Numbered from the stretch's first letter, positions 25,233-40,888 are shown. The stretch: DNA of 64,000 bases from Deinococcus ficus (GCF_003444775.1 NZ_CP021081.1:2034001-2098000); one strand, 5' to 3'. The notes: generated by a model from the sequence alone, not told the origin. Made by a program: numbers and translations.

Positions 25233-25236
<4 letters not shown>
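24220..25236 (+). CDS. livH: branched-chain amino acid ABC transporter permease LivH
   Basis: Inner-membrane permease, 338 aa, with about eight hydrophobic segments. Motifs typical of LivH: GLVLGFVYAIIALGYTMVYGVLQLINFAH near the N-terminus, NHTRMGKAIRATAQD (coupling-helix loop for the ATPases), and FTAAVLGGIGSIPGAVLGG near the C-terminus. The start is TTG 24220, placed 9 nt after AAAGGAG; the in-frame TTG at 24211 touches the ribosome binding site and is unlikely. A short Cys-containing insert (TKFCATGSSCAALGDVLR) lies at about residues 147-164. It overlaps livM by 4 nt. Confidence 0.93.
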
Positions 25237-28656
<3,420 letters not shown>

Positions 28657-28682
28657 GCGGCACAAGCAGTTCACAGGGCAGA

Positions 28683-28720
28683 GGGCCGGAATGGGAAAAC
28701 CGTTCCGGCCCTGGCATTTA
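28683..28720 (+). terminator. terminator of the liv operon
   Basis: GGGCCGGAA (28683-28691) pairs perfectly with TTCCGGCCC (28703-28711) with an 11-nt loop, followed by TGGCATTTA. It lies 27 nt after livF. The rest of the gap to 28949 holds TATACT (28803-28808), a possible -10 for the next gene, and a hairpin CAGCACG-TCATC-CGTGCTG around 28839-28857. Confidence 0.7.
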
Positions 28721-28949
28721 TGGGTCCATTCGCCGACCAAGTGAACCAACATGATTCGTGACACAGTCCACAAATGAGGCAGCGGCCTGATCAGCCCGCC
28801 CCTATACTCGCCGGGCCTCGCAGGGGTCTGCGCGCCGTCCAGCACGTCATCCGTGCTGCGGCGCCTCATGCCCTGTGACCGCCCGGCGGGCCGCCTGACA
28901 CCTCTGCCCGCTGCGCTCCCAATCCCGGTCGTCCCCTCAGGAGTCCAGC

Positions 28950-30377
28950 ATGAAATCCCTCGTTACCCTCACGTCCGCGCTGCTGCTCACCACCGTCTCC
29001 CCCGCCAGGGCCCTGACCCCCATGATCGACTGCGCCGCCGACCCCGGCAACATCCGCTGCGTCACCCGCGACCTCGGCGACTCGGCCGGCACGATCGGCA
29101 GCGGCCCGGCCATCTACCAGGGCGGCACCGACGTCCTGCGTGGCGGCTTCGTCACCTCGGACGGCCGCACCCTGATCGTCGCAGTGGAAACCCTGCGCAA
29201 CGACGACCAGTTCGGGGCGGTCATGGCCATTGACCTGAACACCGGGAACCGCACCCTGATCAGCGGGTACCTGAACAGCATCCAGCGTGCCGGGAAGGGC
29301 GTGAAGGCGCAGGGTGACCGTGGCGACACCCTGGACCTGTACACGCTGGGAAACGTCACTGACGTCAAACCCCTGCCCGACGGGTCGCTGGTCGCGTACG
29401 CCGGGCAGGCCATCCGGATTGACCCGGCCACCGGGGACCGCACGCTGCTGTGGACGCCCGTCACGGCCGGCGACACCCGCGTGCGCGACACGGTGGAGGT
29501 CAAGTACCGCGCCTCGAACACCTCCACGGCGTCCGGCGGCGGGTCCAGCAGCGCGCCCGGCGGCACGATCAGCACCCCGGTCGGGAACGTGAACGTGGGC
29601 GGCTTCCTGGGGGGCCTGTTCGGCGGCCAGAAGCCCGCCGCTCCGGCCCAGCCTGCCCCCGCCTCGGCGGCCGGTCCCGGCAACGGTTACTTCTGCCGTC
29701 AGACCGACGAGAAGGCGCCGCTGCCGGCCCTGCCCAGCCACTACATGCACGTGGACGCCCAGGGGAACATCTACCTGATGGGCAGCAACAGCCCCATCGG
29801 GGCGGGCTTCGCGCTGTTCAAGCTGGACGCGAAGAACGACTACCGCTGCACGGCCATCTCCCGCTTCAACGCGGATGGCGACGACGTGCTGGGCGGCGGC
29901 ATTCCCTGGACGAACTCCAGCATGGGCTCCGGCCCGCAGTTCGGGAATTTCGCGCTGAACGGCGCCACCCTGTACGCGTCCGGTGGGCCCAACCCGAACT
30001 ACATGGTTGTGGGCGTGGACCTGCGGACCGGGGAGCGCCGGCTGGTGTCCGGGCAGACGCACGAGGGCGGCGCGCAGATCTTCAAGAAGGGCCAGGGCAG
30101 CGGCCACATCGGCAGCATGCTGACCTTCAGCGGAGGGAAGCTGTACACCACGCAGGAGCAGGTGAAGGCCGAGGCGTTCACGCTGGTGCAGATCGACCCG
30201 GCCAGCGGGGACCGCACCATCCTGCTGCCGGCCAAGAACACTCCGCTGGCGCGCGGGTTTGCGTCGAACGTGACACTGTATGCCGTGCCGAACAGCGACC
30301 AGCTGCTCGTGTGGTTTAACGGGGCGCTGCACGTGCTGGACCCGAAGACCGGGCAGAACTTCATTCTGTCCCGCTGA
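28950..30377 (+). CDS. secreted beta-propeller-like protein, unknown function
   Basis: A 475-residue protein with a signal peptide (MKSLVTLTSALLLTTVSPARA) and ribosome binding site AGGAG. The mature protein repeats propeller-like blades of the form D-x-TG-xRxxxS or D-PATGDRTLL (VMAIDLNTGNRTLISG, AIRIDPATGDRTLLW, VVGVDLRTGERRLVSG, LVQIDPASGDRTILL, HVLDPKTGQNFIL). About 60 residues in the middle (from SNTSTASGGGSSSAPGG) are Gly/Ser/Pro-rich and look like a linker inserted between two halves. I do not recognise an enzyme. An AttH-like lipoprotein gene follows after 49 nt in the same direction, so the two exported proteins may work together. Confidence 0.75.
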   Translation: MKSLVTLTSALLLTTVSPARALTPMIDCAADPGNIRCVTRDLGDSAGTIGSGPAIYQGGTDVLRGGFVTSDGRTLIVAVETLRNDDQFGAVMAIDLNTGNRTLISGYLNSIQRAGKGVKAQGDRGDTLDLYTLGNVTDVKPLPDGSLVAYAGQAIRIDPATGDRTLLWTPVTAGDTRVRDTVEVKYRASNTSTASGGGSSSAPGGTISTPVGNVNVGGFLGGLFGGQKPAAPAQPAPASAAGPGNGYFCRQTDEKAPLPALPSHYMHVDAQGNIYLMGSNSPIGAGFALFKLDAKNDYRCTAISRFNADGDDVLGGGIPWTNSSMGSGPQFGNFALNGATLYASGGPNPNYMVVGVDLRTGERRLVSGQTHEGGAQIFKKGQGSGHIGSMLTFSGGKLYTTQEQVKAEAFTLVQIDPASGDRTILLPAKNTPLARGFASNVTLYAVPNSDQLLVWFNGALHVLDPKTGQNFILSR

Positions 30378-30426
30378 GGCCTGGCCTGCGGTGTCCTCTC
30401 CTCGCTTCCCCTCTGGAGGTCTTCCC

Positions 30427-31401
30427 ATGCGCCTGATTCCGACCCTGCGTCTGCTGCCGCTGGCACTGCTGCTGGCGGCCTGCGCCCCCGTCATCGAGTC
30501 CAACCTAGACACCGCCCGCCTGCCGGCCGCGACGGAGTTCGGGCCGCACAACCACCGCCTGGAGTGGTGGTACCTGAGCAGCGCGCTGCCCGAAGAAGGG
30601 CTCGCCTTTCACTGGGCGATCTTCCGGGTGCTCTCGCCAGACCTGCCGGTGCCCGGGTTTTTCTCCAACGTGATGGTCACTGACCTCAAAACGGGTCAGG
30701 TCACCTTCCAGGAACTGAAGCCGGGCCTGGGCACGGCGTCCTTTCCTCCGCTCAACCTGGGGCATGGCGGGTGGACACTCACGCAGGACACGGTGAACGC
30801 CCCGTTCAAGCTGGAGGCCGGTCCCCTGAAGCTCCGCCTGACGCCGGCCAAAGCGCCGATGATTCATCCGCCGGGGTTCAGCGGGGCGCCGGAGACGGGG
30901 TTCATGGCGTACCAGGGCATCACGCGCCTGAACTTCACGGGTGAGGTGGCCGGGCGGCCTGTGCAGGGGCAGGCGTGGTTCGATCACCAGTGGGGCACGC
31001 AGGTGCCGGGCCGTTCGGGGGTATGGGACTGGTTCAGCATTCAGCTGGACAACGGGCAGGACGTCATGGTGTACCGCACCCGCACCCCGGACGGGCGGGT
31101 GGTGCAGGTGATCGCCAGCATCGTGGACGCGCAGGGGGTGGCCCGCGCCGCGACGAACGTGACGCTGGAGCCCGCCGCGGAGTGGACGGGGCGCACCGGC
31201 TACCGCTACCCACAGTCCTGGCGGCTGAAAGCGGACGAGTTCGACCTGACGGTGCAGGCGGTGCGGGCCGAGCAGGAGCTGCTCAGCCAGACGACGCGGA
31301 TCGCGTACTGGGAGGGCGCGGTGCAGGTGACGGGAACCTTCCAGGGCGGGCTGGCAGCGGGCCAGGGCATGATGGAGATCGTGGGCGGAACCTTGCCTTG
31401 A
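30427..31401 (+). CDS. AttH/CrtC-type lipocalin-like lipoprotein
   Basis: A 324-residue protein starting MRLIPTLRLLPLALLLAAC with lipobox LLAAC; the start at 30427 follows CTGGAGG by 6 nt. The mature part matches the AttH / carotenoid 1,2-hydratase-like (CrtC) family of secreted tandem lipocalin domains: HNHRLEWWYLSSALP, FHWAIFRVLSP, AWFDHQWGTQ, WDWFSIQLDNGQDVMVYR. Those Trp-rich motifs line the ligand cavity in this family. Family members act on or bind hydrophobic compounds; a role in carotenoid or lipid handling is only inference. It is probably cotranscribed with the preceding secreted protein. Confidence 0.85.
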   Translation: MRLIPTLRLLPLALLLAACAPVIESNLDTARLPAATEFGPHNHRLEWWYLSSALPEEGLAFHWAIFRVLSPDLPVPGFFSNVMVTDLKTGQVTFQELKPGLGTASFPPLNLGHGGWTLTQDTVNAPFKLEAGPLKLRLTPAKAPMIHPPGFSGAPETGFMAYQGITRLNFTGEVAGRPVQGQAWFDHQWGTQVPGRSGVWDWFSIQLDNGQDVMVYRTRTPDGRVVQVIASIVDAQGVARAATNVTLEPAAEWTGRTGYRYPQSWRLKADEFDLTVQAVRAEQELLSQTTRIAYWEGAVQVTGTFQGGLAAGQGMMEIVGGTLP

Positions 31402-31463
31402 CGCGTTGAGGGTGCGCCACTGGGCGGGGATCGTCACCCCGCCCACGCTCGTAAAACGTCAAT

Positions 31464-31496
31464 AAACTTGACATGACCACGCTCAAGTTTCAGAAT
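31464..31496 (+). promoter_or_regulatory. clpB promoter with HAIR operator (HspR site)
   Basis: Inverted repeat CTTGACA-N7-GCTCAAG (31467-31473 and 31481-31487), matching the HAIR consensus CTTGAnn-N7-nnTCAAG bound by HspR; flanking AAA/TTT extends the dyad to 31464-31490. The same bases contain -35 TTGACA (31468-31473), a 17-bp spacer and -10 CAGAAT (31491-31496). Repressor binding would therefore cover the -35 and spacer. HspR control of clpB is known in Deinococcus radiodurans. Confidence 0.85.
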
Positions 31497-31548
31497 GAAG
31501 GCCGTTTGACCACTGCCTTCATTTCCGTTCCTGACCGGAGGTCCAACC

Positions 31549-34107
<2,559 letters not shown>

Positions 34108-34126
34108 CCCCGATCCCCGCTCTCCC

Positions 34127-34152
34127 CTGCCCCGGCCGTCCCGCCGGGGCAG
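34127..34152 (+). terminator. hairpin after clpB
   Basis: CTGCCCCGGC (34127-34136) and GCCGGGGCAG (34143-34152), perfect 10-bp stem with a 6-nt loop, 19 nt after the clpB stop. The U-tract is poor (CTTCACT). Confidence 0.6.
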
Positions 34153-34254
34153 CTTCACTGTGGCCTCAATTCCACCGGGCGCGCTGCCCTGCATGAAGTC
34201 CCGCTGAACGGCCGCCCAAGACACGGCTCAGCCCGGCGCGGCAGACTGGGCCTC

Positions 34255-34695
34255 ATGGCAGACATTGCAAGGAAGGCGAGCGCCCACTGGCAGGGCGACC
34301 TGAAAAGCGGCAAGGGCACGGTCAGCACCGGGAGCGGCGTGCTTCAGGAAGCGCAGTACAGCTTCGGCACGCGCTTCGAGAACGGGGCGGGCACCAACCC
34401 GGAAGAACTCCTCGCCAGCGCACACGCCGGGTGCTTCACCATGCAGCTCAGCGCCCTGCTGAGCAACCACGGGCACGCCGTGGAGGACCTGCACACCGAC
34501 GCGACCTGTGAGATGACCCGCGACGGCGCCGGCTTCCGCGTGAGCGCCATGCGCCTCACCGTGCGCGGCAAAGTCACCGGGTCCGACCAGGCCGACTTCG
34601 AGGAGCACGTGAAGCAGGCGGCCGAACTGTGTCCCCTGAGCCGCGTGATGAAGGGCAACGTGGAGATCACCCACGAGGCGATCCTCGAAAGCTGA
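34255..34695 (+). CDS. OsmC-family organic hydroperoxide reductase
   Basis: A 146-residue thiol peroxidase of the OsmC/Ohr superfamily that reduces organic peroxides in the cytosol. Both active cysteines are visible: [18 protein letters not shown] and [19 protein letters not shown]; the Arg-containing [15 protein letters not shown]-terminus and the [11 protein letters not shown] motif are OsmC rather than Ohr features. CAGACT (34242-34247) ends 7 nt before the ATG, so the gene is probably leaderless. A terminator follows. The position after clpB fits a stress role but there is no sign of cotranscription. Confidence 0.92.
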   Translation: MADIARKASAHWQGDLKSGKGTVSTGSGVLQEAQYSFGTRFENGAGTNPEELLASAHAGCFTMQLSALLSNHGHAVEDLHTDATCEMTRDGAGFRVSAMRLTVRGKVTGSDQADFEEHVKQAAELCPLSRVMKGNVEITHEAILES

Positions 34696-34708
34696 ATACC
34701 TAAAGATG

Positions 34709-34742
34709 ACCGGGGCACGCGGCTCAACTCGCGTGCCCCGGT
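34709..34742 (+). terminator. terminator of the osmC-like gene
   Basis: ACCGGGGCACGCG (34709-34721) and CGCGTGCCCCGGT (34730-34742), perfect 13-bp stem with an 8-nt loop, then TGCCTTGT. The hairpin may also serve the convergent minus-strand gene. Confidence 0.75.
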
Positions 34743-34804
34743 TGCCTTGTATGCAGAAGTGCAGGCCGCCCGGGTTGCCCGGAGCGGCCTGCGTGGGGTG
34801 GGGC

Positions 34805-35083
34805 TCAGCGCTGGGTGGTGCCGGTCGTGGTGGTTGTGCCGGTGGTGGTGCCCGTGGTCACGGTGTGCGTTTCCACGTAGCGGCGCCCGGTCAGGCCCGC
34901 GAGGCCGAGCAGGCCGGCGAGGCCCAGCCAGCCCCAGTCGGTGGCGCCGTCGGTGGCGCCCTGGTTGTCGGCGGTGGTGGTCTCGCTGGTGGCGACGTCG
35001 TTCTCGGCGTCCTGAGCGAGGGCGCTCATGGGAATCGCCAGGGCGGCGGTCACGGCCAGGGCCTTCAGCAGGTTCTTCGTCAT
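34805..35083 (-). CDS. small exported WGxxGxxG-motif protein
   Basis: A 92-residue protein. ATG 35083 gives a signal peptide [29 protein letters not shown] ends about 6 nt upstream, so it is probably leaderless. The mature part has an acidic Thr/Asp segment ([19 protein letters not shown]), then [19 protein letters not shown], the WGxxGxxG motif followed by a basic stop. A Thr/Gly-rich tail of about 20 residues ([15 protein letters not shown]) follows. The motif resembles C-terminal sorting or membrane-anchoring signals, but here it is followed by an extra ~20 residues. Function unknown. It is downstream of radA on the same strand. Confidence 0.7.
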   Translation of the reverse strand: MTKNLLKALAVTAALAIPMSALAQDAENDVATSETTTADNQGATDGATDWGWLGLAGLLGLAGLTGRRYVETHTVTTGTTTGTTTTTGTTQR

Positions 35084-35158
35084 GGGGGCAGTGTGACGCA
35101 CGCGACCTTCACTTACACCCCGCCGGGCTTGAGGAAATCTGCATACAGGGTGCGACCC

Positions 35159-36508
<1,350 letters not shown>

Positions 36509-36514
36509 CTGGGC

Positions 36515-36805
36515 TTACTCCGCCGGGGTGCGCGGGCCGGGGCGGCCGTCCGCGCGCCAGTACGAGCCGTCCGCGGTGGCGAGGTAATCGCCCTCGACCA
36601 GTTCAGTCAGCAGCACGGACGGGTCTTCCAGGGTGCTGTGGTCCGCCAGGATCTGTTCCACCTCGCCCTGCGTGTAGCTCACGCCGGTCTCGAACAGGCC
36701 CTTGAGGTGGTGCAGGATCGCCAGCTGGTGCGCCTTGCGGCGGTCGCTGGGCCACACGGTGATGCGGCCGTACTCGTCCTGGAAATCGTGGATGCTCTTC
36801 GTCAT
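36515..36805 (-). CDS. small DUF2087-like protein cotranscribed with radA
   Basis: A 96-residue protein, MTKSIHDFQDEYGRITVWP at the start, with helices (KAHQLAILHHLKGLFETG, YTQGEVEQILADHST) and a C-terminal LLTELVEGDYLATADGSYWR. That combination fits the DUF2087 winged-helix-like family (often written as a QxxxLxxLxxxF...Y-x-E-x-E-V-N pattern). ATG 36805 is chosen because TAGGAT (36817-36812) lies 7 nt upstream; six extra upstream codons are unlikely. It lies between clpC and radA on the same strand. Whether it binds DNA or a partner is not known. Confidence 0.75.
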   Translation of the reverse strand: MTKSIHDFQDEYGRITVWPSDRRKAHQLAILHHLKGLFETGVSYTQGEVEQILADHSTLEDPSVLLTELVEGDYLATADGSYWRADGRPGPRTPAE

Positions 36806-36899
36806 GGGCTGCATCCTACCGGGCCGGGCCGCGGACGACCGGGGGACACCACCCGGTTGGGCCTGTGTGCGCCGGGGGCGCCGGCGCCTTGACAGCAGC

Positions 36900-36928
36900 C
36901 GCCCCCGGCCAGAACGGAACCGGGGGCG
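36900..36928 (-). terminator. hairpin after clpC
   Basis: CGCCCCCGG (36900-36908) and CCGGGGGCG (36920-36928) form a perfect 9-bp stem with an 11-nt loop, 18 nt after the clpC stop on the minus strand. No U-tract follows. A third GCCGGGGGCG copy at about 36871-36880 allows alternative pairing. Confidence 0.5.
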
Positions 36929-36946
36929 ACGCAGGGGCTCGACGGA

Positions 36947-39202
36947 TCAGGCGAGAATCTGCCGGGGGGTGGCGTCGGCGTCCTCGCTGCGCTCGAACCC
37001 GATGCCTTCCTCGCCCAGCACCACGCGCAGTTCGCCGCCCGCGTGCCCGACGAGTTCCAGCGCCAGCGGGTCCTCGAGCTCCTCGCGCAGCAGCGTGCGC
37101 AGCTGGCGGGAGCTGCCCACGGCGTGCTTGGGGCTGCGGGCCTTGAGCTTCCCGACCAGCCACGCGGCGATGGCGGGGTCAAAGGTGACGTGCAGTTCGC
37201 GGCTCATGAGCTCCTCGCGCATGTCGCCCAGCAGCTGCTGCGCCACCCGCACGAGTTCCTCCTCACCCAGGCTGCGGAAGCGGATCACGTCGTCCAGGCG
37301 GTCCAGGAATTCCGGCGTGAAGATGTGCCGCAGCGGCGCGTTGTTGTCCGGCGTGACCGGGCTGAAGCCCACGGTGGGGTTCACGTTGAAGCCGGTGTTG
37401 CTGGTCATGATGATGATGGTGCGGCGGAAGTCCACGGTGCGGCCCAGGCCGTCGGTGAGGCGGCCGTCGTCCAGCACCTGCAGGAAGGTGTTGTACACGT
37501 CCGGGTGGGCCTTCTCGATCTCGTCGAGCAGGATCACGCTGAAGGGCTGCCGGCGCACCGCCTCGGTGAGGCGCCCACCCTGCTCGAAGCCCACATACCC
37601 GGGGGGCGAGCCGATCAGCTTGCTGATGCTGTGGCTCTCCTGGAATTCGCTCATGTCCACGCGCACCAGGGCGCGTTCACTGCCGAACAGGCTGCGGGCG
37701 AGCGCCTTGGCGAGGTGGGTCTTGCCGACGCCGCTGGGCCCCACGAACAGGAAGCTCGCGGCCACGCGGGTGCGGCCCCCCAGGCCCACCCGGGCGCGGC
37801 GCAGGGCGCTGGACAGCGCCTTGATGGCCTCCGGCTGGCCGTACACCTGGTCCTGCAGCTGCTGTTCCAGGTCCCCGAGCTGCGCGGCGGTTTCCTCGCT
37901 GTAGATGCCGCCCATGCTGTTGATGACGCTCTCGATGTCCTCGCGGGTGACGTAGGGTTCCCCCTGCTCGTTTTCCGCGACGGGCAGACCCACGCTCATG
38001 TTCAGGCGCACGCGGCTGGCGGCCTCGTCGATCAGGTCGATGGCCTTGTCCGGGAAGTTCCGGCCCGGCAGGCTGCGCTCCCCGATGCGCACCGCGAGTT
38101 CCAGCGCGGAATCCGGAATCTGGACGTTGTGGTGCTCCTCGTACTTGGGTTTCAGGCCGCGCAGGATCTGCAGCGTCTCGGCGGGGCTGGGTTCCAGCAC
38201 GATCACCGGCTGGAAGCGGCGTTCCAGGGCGGCGTCCTTCTCGATATAGCGGTGGTATTCGCCGGTGGTGGTCGCGCCGATCACCTGGATCTCCCCGCGG
38301 GAGAGGGCGGGCTTGAGGATGTTCGCGGCGTCCAGGGTGCCCTCGGCGCCGCCCGCGCCGACGAGCGTGTGCAGCTCGTCGATGAACGCGATGACCTTGG
38401 CGTTGCGGAGTTCCTCGATGATCTGCCGCAGGCGTTCCTCGAACTCCCCGCGGTACTTCGTGCCGGCCACCACGCCGCTCAGGTCCAGGCTGACCAGCCG
38501 GACGTCCTGCAGGTTGGGCGGCGTGCGGCCCTCGTGAATGGCGAGCGCGAGCCCCTCGACGATGGCGGTCTTGCCGACGCCGGGGTCGCCGATCAGCACG
38601 GGGTTGTTCTTGGTGCGGCGGGTGAGGATCTGCGTGACGCGGCGGATCTCCTCGCTGCGGCCGATCACCGGGTCCAGCTTGCCCTCGCGGGCCCAGCGGG
38701 TCAGGTCGCGGCCGTACTCGTCCAGGAAGGGGGTGGGCACCGGCTTGCTGGCCTTGGCGCCGCCGGGGGCGCCGTCGCCCTGCGCCAGGATGCGCCAGCG
38801 GATGGTGTCCACGTCCTTGGTGAGTTCCTGCAGGATCCGGAAGGCCACGCCGTCGCCCTCGCGGATGATGCCGAGGAGCAGGTGCTCGGTGCCGGTCACC
38901 GGGGCGCCCAGGGAGCGGGCCTCATTGCTGGCGAGTTCCATCACGCGCCGGGCGCGGGGCGTGATGCTGGGCGCGTCGTTCAGGCGGTTGCCTTCCCCAC
39001 GGCCGATGATGTCCTCCACGCGGCGGCGCAGGCCGTCCAGGGTCGCGCCGAACTCACCGAGGATCTGCGCGGCGCTGCCGCCCTCGCGCATCAGGCCGAG
39101 CAGCAGGTGTTCCGGGCCGACCATGGCGTGACCAAGCCGGTTTCCTTCCTCCCGTGCGTAGTGGAAGACCAGTCGTGCGCGGTCATCGTATCTGTTGGTC
39201 AT
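36947..39202 (-). CDS. clpC: ClpC-type AAA+ unfoldase, short form
   Basis: Hexameric unfoldase feeding ClpP, 751 aa versus about 810 in Bacillus. The double Clp-N repeat ([37 protein letters not shown]), NBD1 with GDPGVGKT near 205-212, and NBD2 with [15 protein letters not shown] are intact. The UVR/M-domain coiled coil expected between NBD1 and NBD2 is absent: [20 protein letters not shown] passes directly to [16 protein letters not shown]. Start ATG 39202 follows GGGGGGAG; 25 upstream in-frame codons are rejected. It is divergent from a CMD-family gene. Confidence 0.95.
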   Translation of the reverse strand: MTNRYDDRARLVFHYAREEGNRLGHAMVGPEHLLLGLMREGGSAAQILGEFGATLDGLRRRVEDIIGRGEGNRLNDAPSITPRARRVMELASNEARSLGAPVTGTEHLLLGIIREGDGVAFRILQELTKDVDTIRWRILAQGDGAPGGAKASKPVPTPFLDEYGRDLTRWAREGKLDPVIGRSEEIRRVTQILTRRTKNNPVLIGDPGVGKTAIVEGLALAIHEGRTPPNLQDVRLVSLDLSGVVAGTKYRGEFEERLRQIIEELRNAKVIAFIDELHTLVGAGGAEGTLDAANILKPALSRGEIQVIGATTTGEYHRYIEKDAALERRFQPVIVLEPSPAETLQILRGLKPKYEEHHNVQIPDSALELAVRIGERSLPGRNFPDKAIDLIDEAASRVRLNMSVGLPVAENEQGEPYVTREDIESVINSMGGIYSEETAAQLGDLEQQLQDQVYGQPEAIKALSSALRRARVGLGGRTRVAASFLFVGPSGVGKTHLAKALARSLFGSERALVRVDMSEFQESHSISKLIGSPPGYVGFEQGGRLTEAVRRQPFSVILLDEIEKAHPDVYNTFLQVLDDGRLTDGLGRTVDFRRTIIIMTSNTGFNVNPTVGFSPVTPDNNAPLRHIFTPEFLDRLDDVIRFRSLGEEELVRVAQQLLGDMREELMSRELHVTFDPAIAAWLVGKLKARSPKHAVGSSRQLRTLLREELEDPLALELVGHAGGELRVVLGEEGIGFERSEDADATPRQILA

Positions 39203-39408
39203 GCTCTCCCCCCGGGTGACACGCTCGTGGTGCCTGATCGCGTGAACGTAAGTGGTACGGTCCGGCGAGACCGGCAACGCCTGAATGCAGTGATGCGGTG
39301 TGATCGCCTGCGTTCAGACTAGCGCCCCGGGCGCCGGCGCAAAGCGGTGCGTCCTCACCATGTCCTGACGAACCCGGGGGTCCGGGGCGGGACGGTAGCC
39401 TGACGGTC

Positions 39409-39843
39409 ATGACCGAGCCCTCCGCCCCGGACCCCGCGCCCGACGACGCCGTCCCCCCGCTTCCCCGTGCGCGGGAGGTGATCTTCGGGTCGCAGCACGA
39501 CCGCATCGTGGAGCGTCTGGAGGCCCTGGACGCCGGACTGGCGCAGGGCATCCAGGCGTACGCGTACGACACGGTGTACGACCGGCCCGGCCTGGACCTG
39601 AAAACCAAGGAACTGATCGCCTGCGCGCTGCTGGTGTCGCTGGGCAGCCCGCCGGAACTGCGCACCCACCTGCGCGGCGCCCTGAACGCCGGCGCGACCG
39701 AGGAGGAACTGCGCGGCGCGCTGATGATGTGCGTGCCGTACCTGGGCTTTCCCCGCGCGGTGGCGGGGTTCGAGGCGCTGCGGGTCTTTCTGGACCACCG
39801 CCGGCCCCCGGAGGAGACCGGCGCGACCACACAAGAAGAATGA
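39409..39843 (+). CDS. carboxymuconolactone decarboxylase-like protein
   Basis: A 144-residue all-helical protein of the CMD/AhpD superfamily. [45 protein letters not shown] is the CMD core, written here in parts: [46 protein letters not shown]. It lacks the CxxC of AhpD peroxidases, so a thiol peroxidase role is unlikely; it is closer to the PcaC-like group, where the function of stand-alone members is often unknown. TAGCCT (39396-39401) ends 7 nt before the ATG (leaderless). No aromatic-degradation gene is adjacent. Confidence 0.85.
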   Translation: MTEPSAPDPAPDDAVPPLPRAREVIFGSQHDRIVERLEALDAGLAQGIQAYAYDTVYDRPGLDLKTKELIACALLVSLGSPPELRTHLRGALNAGATEEELRGALMMCVPYLGFPRAVAGFEALRVFLDHRRPPEETGATTQEE

Positions 39844-39862
39844 CCGGCCCGGGGGCCGGTCA
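39841..39862. terminator. short palindromic hairpin between convergent genes
   Basis: TGACCGGCCC (39841-39850) and GGGCCGGTCA (39853-39862), a perfect 10-bp inverted repeat including the CMD-gene stop codon. There is no U-tract on either strand, so termination efficiency is doubtful. Confidence 0.4.
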
Positions 39863-39880
39863 CTGCTTCAGGTCGGGAGC

Positions 39881-40540
39881 TTACAGGCGGAACTTCACGC
39901 CGACGCGGGCCTTGAAGTTCACGTTGGGCATGTTGGTGAAGGAGCGCAGGGCGGCGTAGTCGGCGTCGCCGGGGTTGACGGTCACGCTGTCCGTGCTGTT
40001 GGTGCTGGTCAGGGCGCTGTTGAAGAAGTAGTCGGCGCCCAGGTCACCGAAGAGGCTGAGGCCGGGGTTCACGGCGTAGCCGAGCATCAGGCCGCCGCCC
40101 AGGCCGAAGCTGTTCATGCTGTAGGTGGTGGTGTCGCCGAAGGCGGTGAGACTGCGGTTGAACATGCCATAGCGCACGCCGGCGTACAGATCGGCGTCCA
40201 GGCCAGGGCTGAGCTCGCCCAGGGCGTAGGTGCCGTCCAGGCCGATGATCAGGTTGCTGCCGCTGGTGGAGCAGCCGCCGACGTCCTGGCAGTAGACGGA
40301 GGCGCCGGCCACGACCAGGTTGGGGGAGTTGCGGTCGTAGTTGAAGTTGCCCACGTTCGCGTACGACACGCCGGCCTTCACACCGAAGGGGCCGTACACG
40401 TAGGGGGCGTGTACGAAGGCTTCGCCGCTGAGCCCGCCGGCGTACCCGGCGCTCAGGCCGAGTTCGACGGGGCGGGTGAAGGTCTGGGCGGAGGCGGTGG
40501 TGGCGGCCAGGGCAGCGAGGGCCAGGAGCGTCTTCTTCAT
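39881..40540 (-). CDS. outer-membrane beta-barrel protein
   Basis: A 219-residue exported protein: signal peptide MKKTLLALAALAATTASAQ, then alternating amphipathic strands ending in VNFKARVGVKFRL, with a C-terminal aromatic/hydrophobic residue pattern typical of outer-membrane barrels. Strand candidates: PVELGLSAGYAGGLSG, FGVKAGVSYANVGNF, LDADLYAGVRYGMF, FGLGGGLMLGYAV, LSLFGDLGADYFF. Two cysteines (YCQDVGGCST) could form a loop disulfide. It resembles small Deinococcus surface barrels; the ligand is unknown. TAAGAT on the minus strand about 48 nt upstream is a possible -10. Confidence 0.8.
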   Translation of the reverse strand: MKKTLLALAALAATTASAQTFTRPVELGLSAGYAGGLSGEAFVHAPYVYGPFGVKAGVSYANVGNFNYDRNSPNLVVAGASVYCQDVGGCSTSGSNLIIGLDGTYALGELSPGLDADLYAGVRYGMFNRSLTAFGDTTTYSMNSFGLGGGLMLGYAVNPGLSLFGDLGADYFFNSALTSTNSTDSVTVNPGDADYAALRSFTNMPNVNFKARVGVKFRL

Positions 40541-40700
40541 GGCCTCAGCTTCCGGCGGCGGCATGAGAGTTCTGAGTGATGAATCTTACCCGGCCTTGAT
40601 AGAGATGCGGATTCCAATCCGCCGGGCCGGAGCAAGTCTTTATCTGTTCTCACGTGGCTCCCCTGTTCCTCCGTGGGTGGCAGTCCGTCCAGACCTGACA

Positions 40701-40725
40701 GCAAATTGAACTCGGTATAATTTGC
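40701..40725 (+). promoter_or_regulatory. etfBA promoter with inverted repeat over the -10
   Basis: Consensus -10 TATAAT (40716-40721). A perfect inverted repeat GCAAATT (40701-40707) and AATTTGC (40719-40725) with an 11-nt spacer overlaps the -10, a probable operator. A CTGACA at 40695-40700 is only 15 bp upstream of the -10, so the -35 is poor and activation may be needed. The gap 40541-40700 otherwise holds the minus-strand barrel-protein promoter. Confidence 0.65.
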
Positions 40726-40726
40726 G

Positions 40727-40888
40727 ATGCTGTACCCTGAGCCCAACAGCTCCACGCCGGACTCCCGCAGGCCCGTCCACTCGGCCAGCGGCCACGCCCG
40801 CCCGGAGCCCGTCTCATCCCGGGCCGCCCTGCCCCGCAGCGCGCCCCACTCCCGCGACCCACTTCCCCCCAACCCGGAGGACCCATGA
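40727..40888 (+). CDS. candidate 53-aa leader ORF coupled to etfB
   Basis: ATG 40727 lies 5 nt after the TATAAT box, the leaderless geometry of many genes here, and 54 codons later the TGA overlaps the etfB start codon (ATGA at 40885-40888). About 90% of third codon positions are G or C. The product ([17 protein letters not shown] at the start) is Pro-, Ser- and Arg-rich and matches no family I know. The etfB ribosome binding site GGAGG lies inside the end of this ORF, so its translation should affect etfB initiation. It may be a regulatory leader peptide or a small protein; alternatively the leader is untranslated. Confidence 0.5.
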   Translation: MLYPEPNSSTPDSRRPVHSASGHARPEPVSSRAALPRSAPHSRDPLPPNPEDP

